From: Closterium sp. NIES-65
Lineage: Eukaryota > Streptophyta > Zygnematophyceae > Desmidiales > Closteriaceae
Length of the DNA stretch: 64,000 nt
Direction: 5' to 3'
Assembly (NCBI GenBank): GCA_948144175.1
Contig: CANXME010002133.1
Coordinates: forward strand, 136,501 to 200,500
Part shown: piece by piece, positions 1-12,000 of the stretch
Layout of the letters: each line of letters opens with the position of its first letter
Position numbering within the stretch: the first letter of the stretch is position 1
Position numbers and translations under genes: made by a program
Notes under the pieces: model-generated
What the model saw: the letters and a program-made list of their open reading frames with translations, nothing else
Told to the model about the DNA's origin: nothing
Databases searched by the model: none

Positions 1-3000
1 ACCACTCCCTACACCAATCACCAGCTGCCAGCTGGCAGTGTGCTCCACAGATGGCCGGCTGAGAGTGTTCAGAGCGCCCGTGCAGGAGGCAGGCTCCAAG
101 TGGATCCAGGTGAGTCTCCAGGTGACCTTTCAGGTCAATTTCCAGGTGACCTTTCAGGTGACCTTTCAGGTGAGTTTCCAGGTGAGCTTTCAGGTGAATT
201 TTCAGGTGAGTGAAACGTTGGAGTCGCCTGCGTTTTGAAACAGGCCAGCTTTTTAGGTGCCTCATAGGTGACCTGACCTGGATGTCTTACGTGATTGAAG
301 TCATTGGCCTTTCCCCCCTCACTGTCTGCCGGTTTGAGACATCTCAGATTCTTCTTAAAAGACATTTTCCTTGCTTGGGCCTATGAGCGGAGTGCATAGG
401 TGACATATGTCAAAGCCTTTCCTCCCTCGCTGTCTGCCCTTTTCACTCACTCCCATTCGCCGGCCCTTGTGCGCACAGGTGGCGGATCTCTCTGTGACCC
501 TTACTGCTCATTTGAGAGACACGTGGCAGAGCCAGACACGTGGCAACAATGAGAAGGTGACACGTGGCAGTGATGAGAAGGTGACATGTGGCAGCGATGG
601 GAGACTGCCACGTAGCAGGGATGACAAGGAGACACGTGGAGCACAGGTGGACAAGAGCAATGGGAGGGACGGCAGCATTGCAGGCGGAACAGGTGGTAAA
701 AGGACACGTGGCAGCAATCAGAGCGAGCAGAGAAGTTTAGGTGAGGAGGAGGCGGTGGGGAGAACAGGGAGGAAGAGGAGAAGGGCGGAGAGGTATGGGG
801 AGTGTGCGGAGGGGGGAGACAAAGGGGGGGGAGAAGAGGGAGGGGGGAAAGAGAGTGAAAGCAGTGAGGAGGAGGATGCTGAGGAGGGGGAAGAGTGGGA
901 GGGCGATGCAGAGGGGGAGGAGGAGGAGGAAGTGGAAGATTGTGATGAGGAGGAAGGTTGGGAAGAGGAGGAAGATGAGAGGGAGGCGGGTAAGAACGCT
1001 GGGAAAGTCGCAGCAGGAGTAGCAGCAGCAACAGCAGGAGCAGGAGTGGCAGCAAAGAGGACAAAATCTGCCGGACGGGTTGATCTTAGTCCAGAGGAAC
1101 CCGGCGAGTCGCATTGCATCACGCCGACCCAGTTTGCCACCCGGCACAAGCGGCTGTTCGCCACGTGTGCAGCGTGGTCCCCACTGGTGACGCTGACGTG
1201 GCAGGTGAACCAACAACGCACCAATCAGGAGGAGGGAGAGAAAGAGGCGGGAAAGCAAGGGGAGGCAAAGCAGGCGGGGGGGAGACAAGGAGATGGGAAA
1301 GAGGGGCATGGGATCGCTGTCACCTTCTCATGCCTGGCGTCTGGGTCCCAGTCAGGCCACATCTCCCTCTGGCTCCTCCCGTCAGTCTGGGAGGGCCACT
1401 CTCCTCATTCCCTCCCTCCCACGCTCCCTCTTCCTCCACCTCCGTCTGCTTCCCATCTCAACGGTTCCTGGGCTCTCCTGCGGTCGCTGCGGGCGCATCC
1501 TGGCCGTTGGATCACCGCGCTGACGTGGCTGGATGACGGGGCTTGTGGGTGTGATGACGTGGCACGCGAGAAGATGGAGAGGGGAAGCAAGGGACGAAAT
1601 AGCTGCAGCAGCAGCAGCAGCAGCAACAGCAGCAGTGGGAGCAGTGGCAGTAGTGTGAGGCTGCTTCTTGTCTCTGGCGCTTCGGATGGGAGGTAAGTGT
1701 GTGAAGTGAACTATGGTGTTTTTTCTCTGTACACTTTGGCTCTGAACTCTTCACAGCCACATTCACATTCACTACATTCTCTTCTGTAGGCGTTCCCTCC
1801 CCACTCCCCTCTGTTACCCCAAGAGAGTCATTGCCTAACTTCCTTCCCTCCAGTGTGACTGTATGGCAGGTGACCTTCTCTCTCACCTCGCTACTGTCAC
1901 AACCAACACCAACAGCAGCAAAAGCCGATCTCCATCCCTCACATGGTCCTCCTGCCCACATGTCTGCAGCGCTGCGCACCAAGATAACACCTCTCTCCAA
2001 GGCACGTGAACCTTAATAACAAAATGTCTTGGTACTGTTTCCAAGAAATTGTATCCTCGTTACTGCATCACGTGCCTGACTTCCTTATCATGACGTTTTC
2101 TATCAGAGTGTTGTTCCTGTTTCTGTACACAGGAAGCGTGTGCACCTTCTCTTCTCATCTGATTACCTTCACTGCTTCTTCTTTCTCTTCGACATTCCTC
2201 CCCTCCTCCCACAATACCGCCTCACTACTCCTGTCAGCAAACTTCCCCTTCCGCCCCGCCCCTCCCTCACTTGGCCTTGTCTTTCCGTTTCCCATGTCGC
2301 CCTCCCATTTTTGTAATTCTGTGTTTCGTCACCTCCTTCCCTCTCCTCTTGATCAGATCGCCACTCCTAACGGCTCACCAGTAACTACCCTGTCCGCAGC
2401 TCTTCCCCCCCGTTCCATCCGACTGAAAGTCACCTCTTTTCCCGTGTCTCTTCTGCTCCCATCCCGCCCCGCTCCCCTCCCTCGCAGCTCGCCACTCCTA
2501 ACGGCTCACCAATAACCACCCTGTCTGCAGCTCTTCCCCCCCATTCCAACCCAACTGGAGGCTTACTCACAACTCCGCTTCATGCTGCTCCGAATTATGA
2601 ACATGCTGCTGCTGCTGCAAGGGGAGAACCACCACCACCAGCACCAGTCACAGCAACACCAGCAACAGAAGCAACACCAGCAGCAGCTGTGGTGGTAGTG
2701 GGGGCAGGGTGTGCGTCAGGGCAAGTAGTGGCGTGGTGGGTGCAGTGGGGGGACGGGTGGGGACGAGTGGGACAGAGGGATGGAAGCGGGGGGCAGAGCA
2801 GGGGGGAAGGGGGACAGATGGGGAGCGGAGCTGGGGCAGCGGAAACAAATAGGGAGAGTGCGGAAGTGGTTGGTGAAGTGGGGGAGAGGGGAAAGAGGAA
2901 GGAGACTGGAGGAATGGGTGGGTGTGTGACGGTGGGAGGATGGGCAGATGCACATGCAGCAGCAGTGACAGGGGTGGTGGTGGTACTGCGAGGCATGGGG

Positions 3001-6000
3001 CTAGCAGCGCTCTACTCCTGCTCCCAGGTGAGCTTGTAGGTGGGGGGAGGCGGGTTGTGCGTGTGTGTGGGGTTTGTTGTACTGTCTTGAACTCACAGAA
3101 GTACTGAAGTGGATGAAAGTCGAGTCTAAGATCGCATGCAGCATGGTGGTGCTGGTGGTGCTGGTGGTGGTGCGATGCGATGCATGGGGCTAGCAGCGCT
3201 CTACTCCTGCTCCCAGGTAAGTGCTTCTGTGTGTGCGGGGGGAAAAGATCTCCCATGTGATCACCCAGGTGTTATCCCAGGTACGCTTTCGTTCACCTGT
3301 GCCGTTCATTGATGAAGGTGTACGCTGATTCTACGCACTCTCCCATTCCTGTTTCCCTCCACTTCCCTCAGGTCGATTCAATCAAGTGCTGGTCCGTCAA
3401 CCCTCCACCAACCTTCTACACCTCCCTCTGCTCCGCCTTCTCCTCCTCCCTCTCCTCCGCCCTTCCCTCCTCTCCTCCCTCCTCTCCCCCCTCGGACTTC
3501 CTTCCCCTGCGGCCGCTTCCCCTTCCCCGCCTCTCCTCAGCGCTCCCTCTCACCCTGTCAGAGGGATCCGATGATCCCACCACACAGGTGAGACGTGTAG
3601 CAGGCTGCTGTGCCTTGCTTCATTGCTTGGAGGAGCGCTCTACAGCCATTGCTTGCCATAGCCACCACCGCCATGCCTCTCTCTCATCCCGTGCCCCCTC
3701 CCGGTCGCACCAAGCCCACTCAGTGCACCGCCTTCCCTCGGCCGTGCATGCTCTCACACCATGCCATGCCCTCTCCAAGTCCCCCCTCATCCCGTCCCTC
3801 CCAATCCTTCCACACTCCCACCAACCCTTCCTCCCAAGCCTCGTGCGCTGAACCCTAGGCTGCCCTGCCACGGCCTTGCCTGCTCTCACACCATCCCATT
3901 GTGCCTTGGTAACGAGGTGACTTTTGAGTCGACTCAAAAGTCACCTCCTCCCAAGCCTCGCGCGCTGAACCCTAGACTGCCACGGCCTTGCCTGCTCTCG
4001 CACCACACCATCCCATCATGCCTTGACATGCTATCGTCATGCCCTCCCCCCATCCTCTCCCTTCCATCCCAGGCCTCGCGCACTGACCCCTCTGACTTTG
4101 TCTGCTGCCACGGCCTTGCCTGCTCTCACGCCATGCCGTGACGTCGTTGTGCCATGCCATCGTGCCCCAGCCCACCACCTCCTCCCATCTCATCTCTCGC
4201 GCACACCACCCCCTCCCTTTCATCTCCTCCCAGGCCTCGCGCACTGACCCCTCTGACTTTGTTGGCTGCCACGGCCTTGCCTGCTCGCCCAATCGCCTCG
4301 TCATTGCAACGGTCAGTCCCCCTCACCAGTCAGTCACCTCAACCTCACGGGTGCAGAGACGGCTTTTGAGGCACCTCAAAAGTCAGTCCCCCCCACCAGA
4401 CGACTAACTCAACCTCGTTTTGCGTCTCAGATACTCTCAGCACCCCTCTTAACCCCCTTCACCTTGTTCTGCACGTTTCTCGGTTTCCCGGCATCCCGGT
4501 ATCCCGGTTTCAAGGCTTCCCAATTTCCCAGTTTCCCAGTTTCCCTGTATCCCGGTTTCGGTTTCCCCGTTTGGCTGTTTCCCAGCATCCCGATTTCCCG
4601 GTTTTCCGGTTTCCACGGATCCCAATATCCCGGTTTCCCAGTATCCCCGTATCCCGGTTTCCCGATTTCCCGGTTTCACGGTTTCCCGGTTTCCCGGTAT
4701 CCCGGTATCCCGGTATCCCGGTATCCCGGTATCCCGGTATCCCGGTCTCCCGGTCTCCCGGTCTCCCGGTCTCCCGGTCTCCCGGTCTCCCGGTCTCCCG
4801 GTCTCCCGGTCTCCCGGTTTCCCGGTTTCCCGGTTTCCCGGTTTCCCGGTATCCCGGTTTCCCCGCATCCCGGTATCCCGGTATCCCGGTTTCCCGGTTT
4901 CCCGGCTTCACGGTTTCCCGAATTCCCGGCATTCCGGCATCCCGGTTTTATCCCGGTTTCCCGGAATCCCGGTTTCCCGGTGTCCCGGTTTCCCGGTGTC
5001 CCGGTTTCCCGGTTTCCCGGTTTCCCGGTATCCCGGTATCCCGGTTTCCTGGTTTCCCGGTTTCCCATTTCCCGGTTTCCCGGTTTCCCGGTTTCCCGGT
5101 ATCCCGGTGTTATCCCGGTTTCCCGGTTTCCCGGTTTCCTGGTATCCCGGTATCCCGGTATCCCGGTATCCCGGTATCCCGGTATCCCGGTTTCCCGGTT
5201 TCCCGCTTTCCCGCTTTCCCGGTATCCGGTATCCCGGTATCCCGGTTTCCCAGTTTCCTGGTATCCCGGTATCCCGGTCTCCCGGTCTCCCGGTCTCCCG
5301 GTCTCCCGGTTTCCCGGTTTCCCGGTTTCCTGGTTTCCCGGTATCCCGGTATCCCGGTATCCCGGTATCCCGGTATCCCGGTATCCAGGTTTCCCGGTTT
5401 CCCGGTATCCCGGTATCCCGGTATCCCGGTATCCCGGTATCCCGGTTTCCCGGTATCCCGGTATCCCGATATCCCGGTATCCCGGTATCCCGGTATCCCG
5501 GTTTCCCGGTGTCCGGGTTTCCCGGTTTCCCTATTTCCCGGTTTCCCGGTATCCCCGTTTCCTGGTATCCCGGTATCCTGGTATCCCAGTATCCCGGTAT
5601 CCCGGTTTCCCGGTTTCCCGGTTTCCCGGTATCCCGGTATCCCGGTTTCCCGGTTTCCCGGTTTCCCATTTCCCGGTTTCCCGGTTTCCCGGTTTCCCGG
5701 TTTCCCGGTATCCCGGTATCCCGGTTTCCCGGTTCCCGGTATCCCGGTATCCCGGTATCCCGGTTTCCCGGTATCCCGGTTTCCCGGTTTCCCGGTTTCC
5801 CGGTTTCCCGTTTTCCCGGTATCCCGGTCTCCCGGTCTCCCGGTCTCCCGGTTTCTCAGTTTCCCGGTTTCCCGGTTTCCCGGTATCCCGGTTTCCCCGC
5901 ATCCCGGTTTCCCGGTTTCCCGGTTTACCGGTATCCCGGTTTCCCGGCATTCCCGGTTTCCCGGTCTCCCGGTCTCCCGGTTTCCCAGTTTCCCGGTTTC

Positions 6001-9000
6001 CCGGTTTCCTGGTATCCCGGTTTCCCCGCATCCCGGTTTCCCGGTTTACCGGTATCCCGGTTTCCCGGCATTCCCGGTTTCCCGGTTTCACGGTTTCCCG
6101 GTTTCCTGGTATCCCGGTTTCCCGGCATCCCGGCATCCTGGTTTTATCCCGGATTCCCGGTATCCCGGTTTCCCGGTGTCCCAGTTTCCCGGTTTCCCGG
6201 TATCCCGGTATCCCGGTTTCCCGCTTTCCCGATTTCCCGGTATCCCGGTATCCCGGTATCCCGGTATCCCGGTTTCCCGGTTTCTCGGTTTCCCGCATTC
6301 CCGGTATCCAGTATCCCGGTATCCCGGTTTCCCGGTTTCCTGGTATCCCGGTATCCCGGTCTCCCGGTCTCCCGGTCTCCCGGTTTCCCGGTTTCCCGGT
6401 TTCCCGGTTTCCCGGTATCCCGGTATCCCGGTTTCCCGGTTTCCCGGTTTCACGGTTTCCCGGTTTCCTGGTTTCCCGGAGTCCCGGTTTCCCGGCATTC
6501 CGGCATCCCGGTTTTATCCCGGTTTCCCGGTATCCCGGTTTCCCGGTGTCTCGGTGTCCCGGTTTCCCGGTTTCCTAGTTTTCCGGTTTCTTGGTATCCC
6601 GGTATCCCGGTTTCCCGGTTTCCCAATTTCCCGGTTTCCCGGTTTCTCGGTTTCCCGGTTTCCCGGTATCCCGGTATCCCGGTATCCCGGTTTCCCGGTT
6701 TCCCGGTTTCCCGGTTTCCCGGTATCCCGGTATCGGGGTATCCCGGTTTCCCGGTTTCCCGGTATCCCGGTATCCCCGTATCCCGGTTTCCCGGTTTCCC
6801 GGTATCCCAGTTTCCAGGTTTCCCGGTTTCCCTATTTCCTGGTTTCCCGGTTTCCCGGTATCCTGGTATCCCGGTATCCCGGTATCCCCGTATCCCGGTT
6901 TCCCGGTTTCCCGGTATCCCAGTTTCCAGGTTTCCCGGTTTCCCTATTTCCCGGTTTCCCGGTATCCCGGTTTCCCGGTATCCCGGTATCCCGGTATCCC
7001 GGTATCCCGGTTTCCTTGTTTCCTGGTTTCCCAGTATCCCCGTTTCCCGGTATCCCGGTATCCCGGTATCCCCGTATCCCGGTATCCCGGTATCCCCGTA
7101 TCCCGGTATCCCGGTATCCTGGTTTCCCGGTTTCCCGGTTTCCCGGTATCCCGGTATCCCGGTCTCCTGGTCTCCCGGTCTCCCGGTCTCCCGGTTTCCC
7201 GGTTTCCCGGTTTCCCGGTTTCCCGGTTTCCCGGTATCCCGGTTTCCCCGCATCCCGGTTTCCCAGTTTCCCGGTTTCCCGGTATCCCGGTATCCCGGTT
7301 TCCCGGTTTCCCGGTTTCCCGGTATCATGGTATCCCGGTTTCCCGGCATTCCGGTATCCCGGTTTCCGGGTTTCCCGGTTTCCCGGTATCGCGGTATCCC
7401 GGTTTCCCGGTATCCCGGTACCCCGGTATCCCGGTATCCCGGTTTCCCGGTTTCCTGGTATCCTGGTCTCCCGGTTTCCCGGTATCCCGGTTTCCCGGTA
7501 TCCCGGTTTCCCGGTTTCCCGGTTTCCTGGTATCCGGGTTTCACGGTTTCCCGGTTTCCCGGTATCCCGGTATCCCAGTATCCCGTTTTCCCGGTATCCC
7601 GGTTTCCCGGGCCTCCTGGTTTCCCGGTTTCCCGGTTTCCCGGTTTCCCGGTATCCCGGTATCCCAGTATCCCGTTTTCCCGGTATCCCGGTATCCCGGT
7701 ATCCCGGTATCCCGATATCCCGGTATCCCGGTATCCCGGTATCCCGGTTTCCCGGTGTCCGGGTCTCCCGGTTTCCCTATTTCCCGGTTTCCCGGTATCC
7801 CCGTTTCCCGGTATCCCGGTATCCTGGTATCCCAGTATCCCGGTATCCCGGTTTCCCGGTTTCCCGGTTTCCCGGTATCCCGGTATCCCGGTTTCCTGGT
7901 TTCCCGGTTTCCCATTTCCCGGTTTCCCGGTTTCCCGGTTTCCTGGTTTCCCGGTATCCCGGTATCCCGGTTTCCCGGTTCCCGGTCTCCCGGTATCCCG
8001 GTATCCCGGTATCCCGGTTTCCCGGTATCCCGGTTTCCCGGTTTCCCGGTTTCCCGGTATCCCGGTATCCCGGTTTCCCGGTTTCCCGGTTTCCCGGTAT
8101 CCCGGTATCCCGGTTTCCTGGTTTCCCGGTTTCCCATTTCCCGGTTTCCCGGTTTCCCGGTTTCCTGGTTTCCCGGTATCCCGGTATCCCGGTTTCCCGG
8201 TTCCCGGTATCCCGGTATCCCGGTATCCCGGTATCCCGGTTTCCCGGTATCCCGGTTTCCCGGTTTCCCGGTTTCCCGGTATCCCGGTATCCCGGTTTCC
8301 CGGTTTCCCGGTATCCCGGTATCCCTGTATCCCGGTATCCCTGTATCCCGGTATCCCGGTTTCACGGTTTCCCGGTTTCCCGGTATCCCGGTATCCCAGT
8401 ATCCCAGTATCCCGGTTTCCCGGTTTCCCGGTTTCCCGGTATCCCGGTATCCCGGTTTCCCGGTTTCCTGGTATCCCGGTATCCTTGTATCCCGGTATCC
8501 CGCTTTCCCGGTTTCCCGGTTTCCCGGTATCCCGGTATCGGGGTATCCCGGTTTCCCGGTATCCCGGTATCCCGGTAGTATCCCGGTATCCCGGTTTCCC
8601 GGTTTCCCGGTATCCCGGTATCCCGGTTTCCCGGTTTCACGGTTTCCCGGTTTCCTGGTTTCCCGGTATCCCGGTTTCCCGGCATTCCGGCATCCCGGTG
8701 TTATCCCGGTTTCCCGATATCCCGGTGTCCCGGTGTCCTGGTATAAAAAGCGCTAGAATGCTTCTCGTAGTAGTTTGCTTCGCTCTCACTGTAGCTCGCT
8801 GCAGCAAGTATAAAAAGCGCTAGAACGCTTCTCGTAGTAGTTTGCTTCGCTCTCACTCGAGCTCGCTGCAGTAAGTATAAAAAGCGCTAGAACGCTTCTC
8901 GTAGTAGTTCGCTAAGCTGCTCGCTCAAGTAAAGCTGCTAAGCTCACTACTCTACGCTAACGGTGCGGAAACAGCAGCCTTGCACCTTCTTCTATACTCC

Positions 9001-12000
9001 TATCTCGAGCCGCGACCTGCTAGCAATCCGCGACACCCTTGACACGACAAGCTGTTAGAATCTAGAATCGAGGATCTACCGTGACGGTCCTGACGCACGT
9101 TGTTACGAAGCCCCTGCTTATCCGGCAGACTATTAGCGCGCGGTGCGGTGTGAAGTCTTCCTTTGCAACGGCGTGGTTTGAGCTCTGCATTGAGCAGCTC
9201 AGGACAGCACGGCCTTACATCAGTTTCTACCTTCCGCTGCACGAACATCAGATTTGCACCGCCCTTCCCTCAAACTGCTTTTTCGCCACCCCACAAACTC
9301 AACTTCCCGCCACTTCGCTAAGCCCACATTCGCGCGTGCGACAGCTACTCCCAAGCCAATTTACGTGCCCTTCCTCGCTACACCAACTTTTTACCTGAAC
9401 CAAAGACTACACTTTTCACCACCTTTCATATGCCTCCTTTACATCCAAAATCATTCCGCATGCCACCAGCCCATTTCCTTACAAAATGACAGGCTGCAAA
9501 AGGGGTCGTGGTGCCCAAGACTCTGAACCCACTTCTCCTCGCCCGCCTGCCCGTTCGCGCCAAACTCCAGCCTTTGCGACCCTTTCAGCAGCCTTATCGA
9601 TCCCCGCACCACCCTCTACCTCTCAGCCTCGCCCTACTTCTGCTCCTTCCCAGCAACCTCAGCCAACGTCAACGCCTAAATTTGTCTCAAAAAAACAGAA
9701 AGACGTCCTTCAGCAGGTCCTTAAGGAAACTCTTCCTACGCCATCGTCTTCATCACGACCACAAACCTTTCATCCTCCGCCCTCTACTTCTCGAGACCAA
9801 CCTTCTCCTGCGTCAAACCCTCCAGGTGCCACAGCAGTTGTTCCTGATCCCACGGTCGATACTGACGACGCGCACCCACTATCTCACTATGAAACAGATG
9901 CCCCGCCTCCCCAGCAACATCCTCCTCCACCCCCCCACGACCCTCACTCTACGCAACCAGACCCTCTTCGTCCTCTGCCCTCGCCAACCCCCAACAACTC
10001 ACCACCCCCTTCTGTTCCACCTCCACCGTCTCCGCAGCCAGCACCAAACCCCCCGGCACCCACTTCACACCCTCCTCCTGTTCCTTCTCCACCTCCTCCT
10101 GCAGGCCCTTCTCCCGCCGCCCCTTCTTTCAACTGTCCCTTTTGCAACCGCCCGTGCGCCAACGCTGGCACCCTTTCGCGCCATGTATCTGCGTGTTCGC
10201 GTCACTCCAGTGCTCGCCAGCAGGCTGCTCGCCCTCCACCACCCCGCCCCCCACCCTCTGCACCTCCAGCATTGTCCCCACCCGCCATCCCGGAGCAGAC
10301 TTGGGAGGTGGTTCTCACCTGGGATTGGTCAGGTTTCTTCAGCCCCACTGTCTTGCCGGGGCCTTTGATTCGACGCATTCCTTCTCGCATCCGCCTCCTC
10401 ATGCTCAACGCCCTCCTCATTCCTCTCCACCGCCTCGCCGCTTGCCCGGGTGACACAGCTGCCCACCTCATCATCCTTGCCTTTCCTCGCCTAGTACTTC
10501 GTTCTCCGCCTTCTTCTTCCGCCGTGTCAACTACATCCGCTTGCGTTGCGCTCCTTCGTCGCTTCCTCCAAGGCGATTGGCTCTCCCTCTTCCAAGAGGC
10601 ATTCGCTGCAGCTGTCCCAGCCACCCGCCCTTCCACTCTCACCTCAGCACGGTCCACAGCCTCGCAGGCGCGGATTAATCGGGCCAAACGTTTCGCTCGG
10701 TGTGGCGACTTCTCACGATCCCTTGCAGCACTAGAAGCAGGCGAGCTGGCACCACCATCTTCAGACACGGTCACTGCGCTTCATGCAAAGCACCCTCCAG
10801 CTGCTGCCGAGATCCCTGACTGGGTGGCCTCTTTCACTGCTACAGAGCTACCTCAGCTTACAGTCCCCTTACTGCACCAGGCCCTTCGTTCTGCCCCACG
10901 CGGCACAGCTGCTGGCCCCTCAGGGTGGCTCATCGAGCATCTGCGAGACACGTTCCTCTCTTCGCAGAACCACCTCCCATATCTCCTCCGCCTCTTCCAG
11001 TCCTGGTTACAGGGAGACCTCCCCCCGGCCGTTCGGTCTTACTACGCAGCTTCTAATCTCGTCGCCCTATGTAAGCCCCAAGGCGGGGTCCGGCCAATTG
11101 CCATTGGAGAAGTTCTCCCTCGCTTGCTGTCCCGCTGCGTTACTCTCATTTACAAACAACAAATCCGAGAATTCTTCCTTCCCTCCCTTCAATTCGGCGT
11201 CGCTGTTCCTGCGGGTATCGAGGCCATGGCACATGCGGTCCAGGCCGCCTTATCCCTTCACCCGGATTGGGTGGTTCTTGAGCTCGATGTCGCAAATGCC
11301 TTCAACTCCTTTAACCGCAACTTCATGTTCGACGCCCTCCGCCAGTCCCCCTTCTCCTCCCTTATCCCCTTCTTCCGCCTCTTCTACGCTGCTCCCTCTC
11401 CTCTCCACTACCGCAACGGCCCCATCCTTGAGACCCTCCAATCAGCTTCCGGTGTGCGGCAGGGGGACCCTTGTGGACCTTTCCTCTATGCCCTTACCCA
11501 GCAGCTCGCCATCCACCCTACACAGCAACTCCACCCCTCGACTTTTATCACTTCATATGCCGACGACACCTACATAGTTGGCCCAGCCCCGGACGTTTTT
11601 GCCGCTTACAATACCCTCACTTCCCGCCTGCAGCCTCTTGGCCTCACCGTCCAGCCTTCCAAGTGCTCGCTTTATGGCCCTTCTGACATTCCTCCAGACG
11701 CTATGCCTCCACCAAACCTTGGCATCGCTCCTAATGGCCTCACTGTGGCCGGAGTACCTATTGGATCTGACTCATACATCATCTCCTCAGTCGGCCACAA
11801 ACTCCGCTCTTTTGCTACGTCTCTTTCTCTTCTCCACGACCTGCACGACCCTCAGATAGCATCTCGCCTTCTAACCCTCTGTGTCTCAGCACGCCCCTCC
11901 TTCCTCCTCCGCACGGTCCCTCCTTTCCCTGAAATTACAGAGTTGTACACCGACTGGGATAACGACTTACTCAACCACTTCACCCGCCTCGTTGGCTCTG

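Noticed and set aside
501..1309. Minus-strand Leu/Ser/Pro-rich frames opposite TFIIIC-like exon 2
   Set aside because: Antisense of the GAG/GGA-rich acidic stretch; the plus frame has conserved WD segments and matching splice phases.
4464..8823. Open frames up to 1,335 codons encoding PVSRFPG or ETGKPGYRD repeats on both strands
   Set aside because: Products of a 9-bp repeat lacking stops in several frames. Frames overlap on both strands, have no start context and are broken by the LINE insertion.
9081..9398. Possible LINE ORF1 (105 codons)
   Set aside because: No zinc knuckle or RNA-binding motif; it overlaps the leader and is short. The finger is in the main ORF, as expected for single-ORF R2-like elements.
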